From Kibdelosporangium aridum (GTDB lineage Bacteria > Actinomycetota > Actinomycetes > Mycobacteriales > Pseudonocardiaceae): a DNA stretch of 64,000 bases. Below the pieces are notes generated by a model. It was not told the origin of the DNA and searched no databases. It saw only the letters and a list, made by a program, of their open reading frames with translations. This document shows, one piece after another, positions 41,848 through 49,978 of this stretch. The stretch is from assembly GCF_900176515.1 (NCBI RefSeq), contig NZ_FWXV01000007.1:372001-436000 (forward strand), in the 5' to 3' direction. Positions within the stretch are counted from its first letter, which is position 1. Every line of letters begins with the position of its first letter. The position numbers and the translations under genes are program-made.

Positions 41848-43068
41848 TCACGCCGGGGGATTCCATACGTAGGGTGTCGTGGTGGTCACCGGTGTGAAGC
41901 CGAGGCGTTCCAGGATCGGGCGGCTGTCGTCGGACGCGTCGACCCACAGGTAACGGATCCCCATCTGCACGGCCACCTTCGCCCGATACGACACGAGCGC
42001 ACGGTAGATCCCTCGGCCGCGCCACGACGCAGCTGTCGTGCCACCGAGCAGGCCGGCGAATTCCTTGTCCTGTTTGGGCATCATCCAGCCGGCCGAGACC
42101 ACTTCGCCGCCGGCTTCGGCCACGAACACCGTCCACTGGTTCTTGCGCCTGATCAGCAGGTCGGCCAGCCAGTTGACGCCTTCGCCCCACACACCGACGT
42201 TCATCTTCCCGATCCGGCGCATGTCCTCGTCGGAATCGGTCTGCCGGATGGTCACTCCGGCCGGTACGACCGGGTCGGCGGCATACGTGGCCGCATCCCC
42301 GATCATCACCGTTTCCTTGTCCTCCGGCCGGAAACCGGCGGCCAGGAGTCTGCTTGGCAGGTCCGCTGGCAAGTCGTGCGCGCGGGTCTTCCATTCGACG
42401 CTTTGGCTCCGTGCCGCGAAGAAGTCGCGCTGACGGGCGATCAACGCGTCCACGTCCACATCGGAGATGTCCCTCGGCATGCTGATGAACCCTTGATGCG
42501 GCCGCAGGATCCGGACAATCGGGCCATCGGGCTCGATGTCGGCGTCCTCTTCCAGATCGGCCCACTCGGACGGGCGGACATGCCGGTCATAGGCTTCCAG
42601 CAACGGAGTCGGCAGGTCGATCCGCAGCAACGGCAGCATCCGGCCGGGAATCGACCCGGACGGCGACTCGCCGACCTTCACCGCGCCCATCGCCAGGTAG
42701 AACCCCTCGGCATAGGGTTCGGCGTCGATCGTCAGAACCGTGAAGCCCGCCGCACGCGCCGACTCGAGAGCGTGCTCCCACAATTTGCGGCCGAGGCCTT
42801 TGCCGATGTCGTCCGGTTCGAGCCACAGATCACGGAGTTCGCCTTCGGGCGCACAGCCTTCGACGCTGTAGAAGCCCAGCAGCCGCTCTCCCTCGACCGC
42901 GACCACGATCCTGCGGTCGGCGACCTCGTCCGGCGTGAACGTCATTTCGGCACGGCAGGAATCGAGGAAATCCTGGTCATATCCCCAGTACGCCTTCGAC
43001 CGCAATGCCAGTTCCCCCAGCGCCGCGGCCTCGTCAGGCCGTGCAGCGCGCATCATGATCTGTGCCAC
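41848..43068 (-). CDS. Tandem GNAT acetyltransferase (two domains)
   Basis: The 406-residue protein contains two GNAT folds. The first (about residues 5-150) has the acetyl-CoA loop DIGKGLGRKLWEHALESARA. The second (about 250-400) has GGTTAASWRGRGIYRALVSY followed by LWVDASDDSRPILERLGFTP. A linker of about 100 residues joins them. Both acetyl-CoA loops look intact, so two active sites or one active plus one structural domain are possible. The acceptor is unknown. It is divergent from the LacI gene. Confidence 0.85.
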   Translation of the reverse strand: MAQIMMRAARPDEAAALGELALRSKAYWGYDQDFLDSCRAEMTFTPDEVADRRIVVAVEGERLLGFYSVEGCAPEGELRDLWLEPDDIGKGLGRKLWEHALESARAAGFTVLTIDAEPYAEGFYLAMGAVKVGESPSGSIPGRMLPLLRIDLPTPLLEAYDRHVRPSEWADLEEDADIEPDGPIVRILRPHQGFISMPRDISDVDVDALIARQRDFFAARSQSVEWKTRAHDLPADLPSRLLAAGFRPEDKETVMIGDAATYAADPVVPAGVTIRQTDSDEDMRRIGKMNVGVWGEGVNWLADLLIRRKNQWTVFVAEAGGEVVSAGWMMPKQDKEFAGLLGGTTAASWRGRGIYRALVSYRAKVAVQMGIRYLWVDASDDSRPILERLGFTPVTTTTPYVWNPPA

Positions 43069-43141
43069 CCGACCATCGTGCCATCGGGCGCTACTCGATT
43101 ACGGCAGGTCAGCATGGCCACTGGTCGTGTTAACCTGCGTA

Positions 43142-43155
43142 TGCAATCGTTTTCC
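43142..43155. promoter_or_regulatory. LacI-type operator at the lacI-like gene
   Basis: TGCAATCGTTTTCC, with the central CG pair of LacI-family sites, lies 22 bp before the chosen LacI start. It matches the site before the ABC binding-protein gene over TGCAATCGTTT. Confidence 0.6.
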
Positions 43156-43176
43156 GCCGAGGCCGGGTGCTGCCGA

Positions 43177-44199
43177 ATGACGAACTCCCCCACCCTCAAA
43201 GAGGTCGCGCAACGCGCTGGAGTGCACGTCACCACGGCGTCGAGAGCGCTCAACCCGGCGACTTCCTCGCTGGTGAACCCCGCGACCATGCGCCGCGTGC
43301 AGGCCGCCGCACGTGAACTGCGGTACCAGCCCAACGCCATGGCCCGTGGTCTGAAGACCTCGCGGTCGATGTCGGTCGGTGTGCTGCTTCCTGACCTGAC
43401 CAACCCGTTGTTCCCGCCGATCGTGCGCGGGATCGAGGACGTGCTGGCGAATTCCGGCTACACCACGCTGATCGCCAACACCGACAACGACCTCGAACGG
43501 CAGCGCACCTTGTTCGACACGCTGCGCGCCCGCCAGGTCGACGGCGTGATCATCGCGACTGCCCGCCGTGACGACAACCTGTTCGCAGAGGCGCATCAGC
43601 AGGGCGTGCGGATGGTCATGGTCAACCGGCGCGTGGACCAGTCCGATATTCCGTCGGTCACAGGCGATGACCACGACGGCATCGCTATGGCAGTCCGTCA
43701 TCTGATCGAACTCGGCCACACGCGCATCGCCCACGTCGGCGGTCCACAGCACACGTCCACGGGGCGCACGCGCCAGCGCGCGTACCGTCAGGCGCTCGAT
43801 GACGCGGGCATCGAGCTCGACCCGGGGCTTCTGGTGACGGCGCAAGAGTTCACTGAAGCCGAGGGAGCCAAGGCGACAAGGTCCATGTTCGAGGCGGGTA
43901 AGCGGCCGACGGCGATTGTCGCCGCCAACGACATGATCGCGCTTGGCTGCCTCGATGTGTTCTCAGAACGCCGGTTGCAGTGCCCCACTGACATCAGCTT
44001 GGTCGGCTTCAACGACATGCCGTTCGTGGATCGCCTCACGCCGCCGCTGAGCACCGTGCACGTGCCGCACTACCAAATCGGCGCGGAGGCGGCACGAATG
44101 CTGCTCGATCGCCTCGCGAACCCGGATCTGCCGCCGAAGTCGATCACGCTGCCCGCGACGCTGGTGCTGCGTGAATCGACCGCGGCGCCGCGCCCCTAA
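43177..44199 (+). CDS. LacI-family transcriptional regulator of the adjacent ABC importer
   Basis: The 340-residue regulator has the LacI headpiece PTLKEVAQRAGVHVTTASRA with the hinge-helix region QPNAMARGLKTSRSMSVGVL. A periplasmic-binding-protein-like effector domain ends at the C terminus. The ATG at 43177 is preferred over 43141, because the operator-like sequence overlaps the latter. It is convergent with, and overlaps the end of, the ABC importer operon. That operon has the same operator upstream, so it is the probable target. The effector is unknown. Confidence 0.9.
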   Translation: MTNSPTLKEVAQRAGVHVTTASRALNPATSSLVNPATMRRVQAAARELRYQPNAMARGLKTSRSMSVGVLLPDLTNPLFPPIVRGIEDVLANSGYTTLIANTDNDLERQRTLFDTLRARQVDGVIIATARRDDNLFAEAHQQGVRMVMVNRRVDQSDIPSVTGDDHDGIAMAVRHLIELGHTRIAHVGGPQHTSTGRTRQRAYRQALDDAGIELDPGLLVTAQEFTEAEGAKATRSMFEAGKRPTAIVAANDMIALGCLDVFSERRLQCPTDISLVGFNDMPFVDRLTPPLSTVHVPHYQIGAEAARMLLDRLANPDLPPKSITLPATLVLRESTAAPRP

Positions 44200-44918
44200 C
44201 TGTTCGGCTCCAAGGCCCCAAGGTACAAGGACGCGATCTCCGGGTGGTTGGTGATCTCTTCGGCGGTGCCCAGCAACCGGACACGGCCGCCTTCCATGAC
44301 CACGCCGTGCGTGGACAGGGACAGCCCGAGTCGGACGTTCTGTTCCACAAGCACCACGGTCTTGCCACGCTCGCGCATGCCATTGATCAGCCCGGCGACC
44401 GCGGCAATGCTCTTCGGATCAAGGCCAAGTGACGGCTCGTCCAGCAGCACGACCGCAGGATCCAGCATCAGCGACCGTCCTATCTCGACCATCCGCCGTT
44501 GCCCGCCGGACAGGTTGCCCGCAGGCGCGTTTGGACGCTCGGCGATCAACGGAATCAACTCAGCCACCGCGGAATATCGCTCCTCCAACAACTTCCGTTG
44601 CCGACGGATCAAATAACCACCCATCAACACGTTCTCACGCACGCTCATCCGCGGGAACAACGCTCCCGCTTGCGGCACCTGAGCGACGCCCTTGGCCAAT
44701 ACTTCCGGCGCGCTCAGCCTGTCGATCCGTTCCTCTCCCAGCGACACAGTTCCTTGACGTGGCTTGATCAATCCACTGACCACACGCAGAACCGTCGACT
44801 TCCCAGCCCCGTTCGGACCGAGCACGCACGTCACCGACTCGGGAACGACGCTCAGGTCGAGCCCCTGTAAGACATCACCTCCGCCGTAACCGGCGTAGAC
44901 ACCGTCCAATGTCAACAT
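44196..44918 (-). CDS. Branched-chain-type ABC importer ATPase (LivF-like)
   Basis: The 240-residue ATPase begins MLTLDGVYAGYGGGDVLQGL, with Walker A GPNGAGKST, signature LSGGQRRMVE and Walker B VVLLDEPSLGLDP, the LivF pattern. The ATG at 44918 shares one base with the stop of the upstream gene (TGATG). It pairs with the LivG half of the fused protein upstream. It is the last gene of the operon SBP-LivH-LivMG-LivF. Confidence 0.92.
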   Translation of the reverse strand: MLTLDGVYAGYGGGDVLQGLDLSVVPESVTCVLGPNGAGKSTVLRVVSGLIKPRQGTVSLGEERIDRLSAPEVLAKGVAQVPQAGALFPRMSVRENVLMGGYLIRRQRKLLEERYSAVAELIPLIAERPNAPAGNLSGGQRRMVEIGRSLMLDPAVVLLDEPSLGLDPKSIAAVAGLINGMRERGKTVVLVEQNVRLGLSLSTHGVVMEGGRVRLLGTAEEITNHPEIASLYLGALEPNS

Positions 44919-46684
44919 CAGGTGGTCACCTCGCCGAGGTACGCGTCCAGCACGGCCGGGTCGTTGCGGATCACGCCGGGCTGCCCGGACGCGATCACTT
45001 CGCCCCTGGCCAGTACGAAGACCGGGTCGCACAAGTCAAGCACCATCGGGATGTTGTGTTCCACCACGAGGAAGGTGATGCCCCGCCGGTTGGCCGCCCT
45101 GATGATCTCCGCCATCCGGTCGACCAGGCCAGGGTTGATCCCACCCGCGGGCTCGTCGAGCAGGACCATCCGCGGCTCCAGCATCAGCACCTGGGCCAGT
45201 TCGACCAGTTTCTGTTGGCCGTACGACAAAGCACCCGCACGCTCGGATTCGAACCGTCCTAACCCGACAAACGACAGCAGCTCGCGTGCCCGATCAGCCT
45301 CATGGCCCGCGACCGCACCCGACGCGAGCACGCGTGGCGAGAACGATTCGAGCGGCGCGACCACGTTCTCCAGCACGGTCATGCTCTTGAACAGCCTGGT
45401 CACTTGGAATGTCCGGCCGAGACCGCGATGTGCCCTTGCCCACGGTGAAAGCCTGTCGATGCGCTCGCCGTCGAACCAGACTTCGCCGGTGTGCGCGCCA
45501 CCCGTGCCGGTGATCAGGTTGAACAATGTGGTCTTGCCGGAGCCGTTCGGCCCGATCAGTGCGGTGATCGATCCGACTGGGACGGTCAGGTCGACGCCGT
45601 TGACTGCTTTCAGTCCGCCGAATGCTTTGTGGACGTTCCTCAGTTCCAGCAGCGGCCCGGTTTTCGGCTCGATCGGCTCGCGCGTGACGGCTTCGACCGG
45701 CCCGTGTTCCAGTGCGCCGGCATGGTCGGTGTACTCGACGTCGCGGCGCTTGGTGAGTAGTCGTTGCAGGACCGGGAGCAAGCCGTCCGGCAGGAACAGC
45801 ACAATGATCACGAGCGCCACACCGAAAAGCAGCAAGCGGCTTTGCGTGCCGCCGCCGTAGACTGTCGCGGCTTCGCTGGCGAATGACACGATGAACGCGC
45901 CGACGACCGGCCCCCACAACGTTCCTCGGCCGCCGACGAGTGCGGCGAGCACAACCGTGACACTGGTCAGGATGTTGAAGGCGCCCAACGGGTTCAGAAA
46001 CGTCAGGAAGTACGCGTAGACCGCGCCCGCGACGCCGATGAAGAACGCGCTGGCCGCGTACGCGAGGTTCTTGTAAAGCGTGGTCGGAATGCCGATGGCT
46101 GCCGCTTTTCCTTCGTCCTCACGGATCGCCACCAGTCCGGTGCCGAACTTCGTACGCCGGATCCACGCGCTGAAGCCGAACGTGACCACCATCAGGCCGA
46201 GGAACATGAAGTAGAACGGAATATTGCCGACGTCACGGCCCCATGTCGGCAGTTCGAGGGTGATCCCGTCGGATCCGTTGGTCAGCCCCGGCAAGTTGAT
46301 CGTAAGCACTTGGAACAGCAGCAGCATCGCGATCGTGATGATCACGAACGCGGGCCCCTTGGCACGCAACACAACGCTGCCGACAAGAAATGCGATCGCG
46401 ACAGCGACCACACCGGACAGTGGCGCCAGAGCCAGCGGATGGATTTCCCAGCGAGTGGACAAGATTCCGGCTGTGTAAGCTCCGATGCCAAGGAAAACGC
46501 TGTGTCCCAACGAGACGTACCCGGCGAACCCCGAGATGATGTTCCAGCTGATGGACTGGATCGCCACGAGGAAAGCCAGCAGCATGACCGTGTGCTCGTA
46601 TGTGGCATCTGGCGCGATGAACGGAAACGCGATCATCGCGATGAACGCTACCGAAGCTATCGCTAGACTTACCCGACGATTCAC
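44918..46684 (-). CDS. Fused LivM permease-LivG ATPase of a branched-chain-type ABC importer
   Basis: Residues 1-310 are a polytopic LivM-type permease (SISWNIISGFAGYVSLGHSV). After a charged linker (about 311-343), residues 344-588 are a LivG-type ATPase with Walker A GPNGSGKTT at 378-386 and Walker B MVLLDEPAGGINP. Joining membrane and nucleotide-binding subunits in one chain fixes their stoichiometry. The GTG start overlaps the LivH stop as GTGA. The substrate could be an amino acid, an amide or an aromatic acid; it is not decidable here. Confidence 0.93.
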   Translation of the reverse strand: MNRRVSLAIASVAFIAMIAFPFIAPDATYEHTVMLLAFLVAIQSISWNIISGFAGYVSLGHSVFLGIGAYTAGILSTRWEIHPLALAPLSGVVAVAIAFLVGSVVLRAKGPAFVIITIAMLLLFQVLTINLPGLTNGSDGITLELPTWGRDVGNIPFYFMFLGLMVVTFGFSAWIRRTKFGTGLVAIREDEGKAAAIGIPTTLYKNLAYAASAFFIGVAGAVYAYFLTFLNPLGAFNILTSVTVVLAALVGGRGTLWGPVVGAFIVSFASEAATVYGGGTQSRLLLFGVALVIIVLFLPDGLLPVLQRLLTKRRDVEYTDHAGALEHGPVEAVTREPIEPKTGPLLELRNVHKAFGGLKAVNGVDLTVPVGSITALIGPNGSGKTTLFNLITGTGGAHTGEVWFDGERIDRLSPWARAHRGLGRTFQVTRLFKSMTVLENVVAPLESFSPRVLASGAVAGHEADRARELLSFVGLGRFESERAGALSYGQQKLVELAQVLMLEPRMVLLDEPAGGINPGLVDRMAEIIRAANRRGITFLVVEHNIPMVLDLCDPVFVLARGEVIASGQPGVIRNDPAVLDAYLGEVTT

Positions 46685-47562
46685 GTGGCGACATCCTCAC
46701 GCAGCCGGGTCCCGAACAACCCATGTGGACGAACCAGGAGCACGAGCAGGATCACCGCGTAGAAAACCAGCGTTGCCCAGCGTGGTGAACCGTAGGTCGC
46801 GGTGATTGTCTCCGCGAGCCCAAGAATGATCGCGCCCACCCACGCGCCGCGTAGTGATCCCATTCCACCCAGCACGATGATGCCGAGCAACCGTGCGATC
46901 CATTCATAGTGCGACGCTGGGAAGAACGGGTACAACACGGATAAGATCGATCCGCCCGTGCCCGCGGTCGCCGCTCCGATCGCGAATGACAACGAGGCGA
47001 CCGAGGTGGCACCGATGCCGACAAGCGCTGCGCCCGAAGGGTTCTGTGCGGTCGCACGGATCGCGCGTCCGGTCCACGTTCGGTTGAGCACCAAATACAG
47101 CAAGCCGAGCACGAGCAATGCCGCGAGGCAGCCGTAAACCTGCGCCTTGGGCAGAACGACCGATCCGATGTGGAACGACTCGGCGAAATAGGACGGTGTG
47201 GCGGATCGGAAGTAGTTGCCCGCCGTGATGTTCAGCAGTCCTTCGATCGTCAGCGCGATGCCAAACGTCAGCAGCATCGACATCGCCGGGCTGGTGCTGC
47301 GGACCCGCACGACCACCAGCCGGTAGAGCACCCAGCCGATGCCGAACATCAGCGGGGTCGTGGCCAGCGCGAGCAGGATCGGGTCGATTCCGGTCAACTG
47401 CCAGGCTTTCCACGTCAGCATCGCGACGAGTACGAGGAACGCGCCCTGGGCGACGTTGACGATGCCCATGATGCCGAACATCAGGGTCAGTCCCGCCGCC
47501 ATCAGGGCGTAAACCCCGCCGATCAACAGCCCTAATGCGATCGTTTGCAAAGCTTGGGTCAT
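46681..47562 (-). CDS. Branched-chain-type ABC importer permease (LivH-like)
   Basis: The 293-residue membrane protein starts MTQALQTIALGLLIGGVYAL MAAGLTLMFG, the conserved LivH N terminus, and contains the EAA-like loop NPSGAALVGI. The ATG at 47562 overlaps the binding-protein stop as ATGA; an ATG at 47568 is an alternative. The start region also carries a LacI-operator-like sequence (47536-47549). Confidence 0.92.
   Translation of the reverse strand: MTQALQTIALGLLIGGVYALMAAGLTLMFGIMGIVNVAQGAFLVLVAMLTWKAWQLTGIDPILLALATTPLMFGIGWVLYRLVVVRVRSTSPAMSMLLTFGIALTIEGLLNITAGNYFRSATPSYFAESFHIGSVVLPKAQVYGCLAALLVLGLLYLVLNRTWTGRAIRATAQNPSGAALVGIGATSVASLSFAIGAATAGTGGSILSVLYPFFPASHYEWIARLLGIIVLGGMGSLRGAWVGAIILGLAETITATYGSPRWATLVFYAVILLVLLVRPHGLFGTRLREDVAT
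47536..47549. promoter_or_regulatory. Internal LacI-type operator-like sequence
   Basis: TGCGATCGTTTGCA differs by one base from the TGCAATCGTTTGC site upstream of the operon. It lies within the first codons of the LivH gene, where a bound repressor could block elongation. It may be chance coding sequence. Confidence 0.35.
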
Positions 47563-48773
47563 GGCCATGCCGGCTTGGGGAACACAATGTTCTGCGTGGT
47601 CGCAGCCTCCTTCGGGGACACGACCTCCACCTTGCCGTTCTGCCACTGAGCCAGCATGAACGAGCTCTGCGGTTCACCGTTTGCAGCCCACTTCAGCGGA
47701 CCGAGGATGGTCGGCACCTCGTTGGCCCGCAACCAGTCCGCCAACGCGACCTGGTCGATCCGGCCGACGTTGGTCACGGCCGCCTGCAGAACCTGCCCCG
47801 CGGCGAAGGCGTCCGCGGCGTCCTCCGTCGGCGGGCCGTTGAAGCGCTTGCGGTACTCCGCGACGAACTCGTCATTCAACGGTGTCTTGGCGGTCTCGCT
47901 CCAGCTCGTGCTGTAGAAAACGCCTTCGGTCGCGTCTTCGCCGACACCGCTGCTGTACTGGTTGCCGTTGCCCGGCGCGTTGGTCTGGAACAGGACCTTG
48001 GGCGAGAACCCGACCTGCCGGAACGCGCGCACCGCGCCGATGCCGTCCTCGAACTGCGCGCCCTGCGCCACGATGTCCGGCGCTTTCGCGGCGATCTGCG
48101 CGGCGATCGGCTGGAAGTTCGTGGTGTTGGCCGGATAGGTGTCCGAGTAGACGGTTGTCAGGCCGGCAGCCTCCAGCTGCTGCTGCAGCGATTCGATGGC
48201 CGGGCGCGTGAACGGGTCGTCCTGCGTCATGAACGCGGCCGTCTTCGGGCGTTGCGCCTCAGGCAACGACTTGATCCACGCCGTGATGCCGTCCGCGTGG
48301 TGCGGCGCGGTCGCCGGTTGGGTGAAGAACAGCATCTTGAAGCCGCGCGTGAACATGTTCGGCGCGCCACCGGCGGGCTCCACGTACAGCATCTGGTTAC
48401 GCTCGGCCACCGCCGAGGCGGCGTAGTTGAGCAGGGACGAGAAGCTGCCGAGCAGCAAGTCGACACGGTCCTGCGTGATCAGCTTGGTGTAGTCGGCGAT
48501 GATCGTGTCCTGACTGCTGGCGTCGTCGGTGACGCGCAGGTCGATCTGCCTGCCGAGCAGGCCGCCGGTCGCGTTGACCTTGTCGCGCCAGATCTCGTAG
48601 CCACGCTTGGCCTCGCCGCCGGGCTGGGAGAACTGCCCGGTCAACGGCAGCGATGTGCCGATCACGATCGGACCGCTGCCGCCGCCATCGCTCGAGCCGC
48701 TGCAGCCGGCCGCCAGCAGTGCCACGCACGCGAGCAGGGCACGCAGTCTCAGCCGGGCAGGTTTGTCTCGCAT
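47559..48773 (-). CDS. ABC importer substrate-binding lipoprotein (LivK-like)
   Basis: The 404-residue type I periplasmic-binding protein has a lipoprotein signal (RALLACVALLAAGCSG) and the LivK opening GPIVIGTSLPLTGQFSQPGG. The ATG at 48773 is preceded by GAGGAG; an upstream TTG would run into the operator. It captures the substrate outside the membrane for the LivH/LivMG/LivF machine and is the first gene of the operon. The binding-site residues do not identify the ligand. Confidence 0.92.
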   Translation of the reverse strand: MRDKPARLRLRALLACVALLAAGCSGSSDGGGSGPIVIGTSLPLTGQFSQPGGEAKRGYEIWRDKVNATGGLLGRQIDLRVTDDASSQDTIIADYTKLITQDRVDLLLGSFSSLLNYAASAVAERNQMLYVEPAGGAPNMFTRGFKMLFFTQPATAPHHADGITAWIKSLPEAQRPKTAAFMTQDDPFTRPAIESLQQQLEAAGLTTVYSDTYPANTTNFQPIAAQIAAKAPDIVAQGAQFEDGIGAVRAFRQVGFSPKVLFQTNAPGNGNQYSSGVGEDATEGVFYSTSWSETAKTPLNDEFVAEYRKRFNGPPTEDAADAFAAGQVLQAAVTNVGRIDQVALADWLRANEVPTILGPLKWAANGEPQSSFMLAQWQNGKVEVVSPKEAATTQNIVFPKPAWP

Positions 48774-48832
48774 CGCGGGTCTCCTCGACGTCGTCGGGCG
48801 GGGCATCCGGCGGCATGCACGATCGAACCACA

Positions 48833-48845
48833 GCAAACGATTGCA
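48833..48845. promoter_or_regulatory. LacI-type operator before the ABC importer operon
   Basis: GCAAACGATTGCA (reverse TGCAATCGTTTGC) is a near-perfect palindrome with central CG, 60 bp before the start of the binding-protein gene. It matches the site at the LacI gene. Confidence 0.7.
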
Positions 48846-49064
48846 GCGCAGGCCATCGTGCGCCGGTCGTCGCAGTCTGTCAACCGTCGTTGGGTATCAC
48901 GGGATGCGGATCAGCACCATCCGCCGTTTGCCGAGTCCGCCGGGATCCGGCGCTGCCGTGGCTCTGCGGGACCCGAATCGAGTCGCTGGATCTGGGCGCT
49001 GAACAACCCGGATCGGCCGCAGCGCAGGGATCGATCGTAGTGAAGGGATCATCCGCAAATCCGG

Positions 49065-49134
49065 TTATCCACAGCTGCCGCGAAAAGCCCTGTCGATCAA
49101 GCCCCATCGATAGACTGGATCGGGGACGCCCCCC
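49065..49134 (-). repeat. Dispersed DnaA-box element, variant type 2, copy 5
   Basis: On the minus strand: a GGGG/CCCC hairpin, core CCAGTCTATCG (49118-49108), then ATGGGGCTTGATCGACAGGG. A total of 34 nt from the core comes TGTGGATAA, the reverse of the classical DnaA box TTATCCACA (49065-49073). Its post-core sequence is shared with copy 2. Confidence 0.75.
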
Positions 49135-49167
49135 GGGATGGGCGGGGGCATGTTCTCTTGGTGGGGG

Positions 49168-49323
49168 TTGTCTTCCGGGTCTGGGTTGTCTTCCGGGTCT
49201 GGGCTGTCTTCCAGTCAGGGCTGTCTTCCAGTCAGGGCTGTCTTCCAGTCAGGGCTGTCTTCCAGTCAGGGCTGTCTTCCGGGTCTGGGCTGTCTTCCAG
49301 TCAGGGCTGTCTTCCAGTCAGGG
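49168..49323 (+). repeat. 17/18-nt minisatellite, nine units
   Basis: Nine head-to-tail units are of two types: A (18 nt, TGTCTTCCGGGTCTGGG core) and B (17 nt, CTGTCTTCCAGTCAGGG), in the order AABBBBABB. GGGGCATG flanks both sides. The B unit contains TTCCAGTC, also present in the dispersed element 34 bp away. Confidence 0.92.
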
Positions 49324-49579
49324 GGCATGCCTTTTGATGGGCGTCTTGGGAGCAGGTATCGGCGGAAGCGTGCCTTTTGTTGGTGCGTCGGCGGATCGCG
49401 GATACCTGTCGGACCTGAGTCATTGGCTGCCGAAAGGGACTTCGGCAGCACGTGACATGGCATTGGCCTGAACCCCGCCGCGCCGGACCTAACCGATGAC
49501 TCTCTGAGTCCCGCTGGGGCACCCGCATGCGCCTCGCGGCCTCGATCCGCCTACGAAAAACCAGCCAAAGACCGCAGCA

Positions 49580-49969
49580 TCAGTGCTCGGCGAGGTACTC
49601 CTTGGCCAATCGTTTCGGCGCACGGTCGAGCCAGGCTTCCGTAACGAGTTCGTCCAACTCGGGCACCGAGATCTCCGCCAACCGGACCAGGATCGCTGGG
49701 TACCCGTCGAAGTGTGGCGTGGTGAAGTACACCGCCGGGTCTTCGGCGAGCAGTGCTTCCTTCACGCCCACGTCAGCGACGCGGACTCCCAAGATCGGGC
49801 CATCTGGTGCACTGGACCCCAGGGCCTCGTAATCTGCCTTGCGCAACGGCCGTTCCCAGATGAATGACCTGTCCTTCACCCGCCACTGGATGTGGCCGTA
49901 GCCCGATGTGGATTCCTCGACCGACGGCAATGCCATCGCGATCCGGCGTACGTCTTCCCACTCTGCCAT
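49580..49969 (-). CDS. MmcQ/YjbR-family protein
   Basis: The 129-residue protein of the MmcQ/YjbR family (CyaY-like double-wing DNA-binding fold) has the N-terminal MALPSVEESTSGYGHIQWRV and C-terminal LAEISVPELDELVTEAWLDR APKRLAKEY. The biochemical role of this family is largely unknown; a DNA-binding or metal-related function has been suggested. It lies 9 bp downstream of the dienelactone hydrolase gene on the same strand, so both are probably cotranscribed. Confidence 0.88.
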   Translation of the reverse strand: MAEWEDVRRIAMALPSVEESTSGYGHIQWRVKDRSFIWERPLRKADYEALGSSAPDGPILGVRVADVGVKEALLAEDPAVYFTTPHFDGYPAILVRLAEISVPELDELVTEAWLDRAPKRLAKEYLAEH

Positions 49970-49978
49970 GGTTCATCT

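Larger units (their letters stand above)
48774..49579. other. 806-bp non-coding stretch: operator, repeat element and minisatellite
   Basis: From left to right this gap holds the LacI-type operator at 48833, repeat copy 5 at 49065-49134, and the minisatellite at 49168-49323. About 250 bp without any recognisable gene follow. Open frames across the minisatellite are repeat translations, not genes. Confidence 0.65.

Noticed and set aside
49138..49455. Open frame across the minisatellite encoding repeated LSSSQGCLPVRAVFQSG
   Set aside because: It is a translation of the 17/18-nt repeat; units shift frame, there is no ribosome binding site, and all frames are open because the repeat lacks stops.
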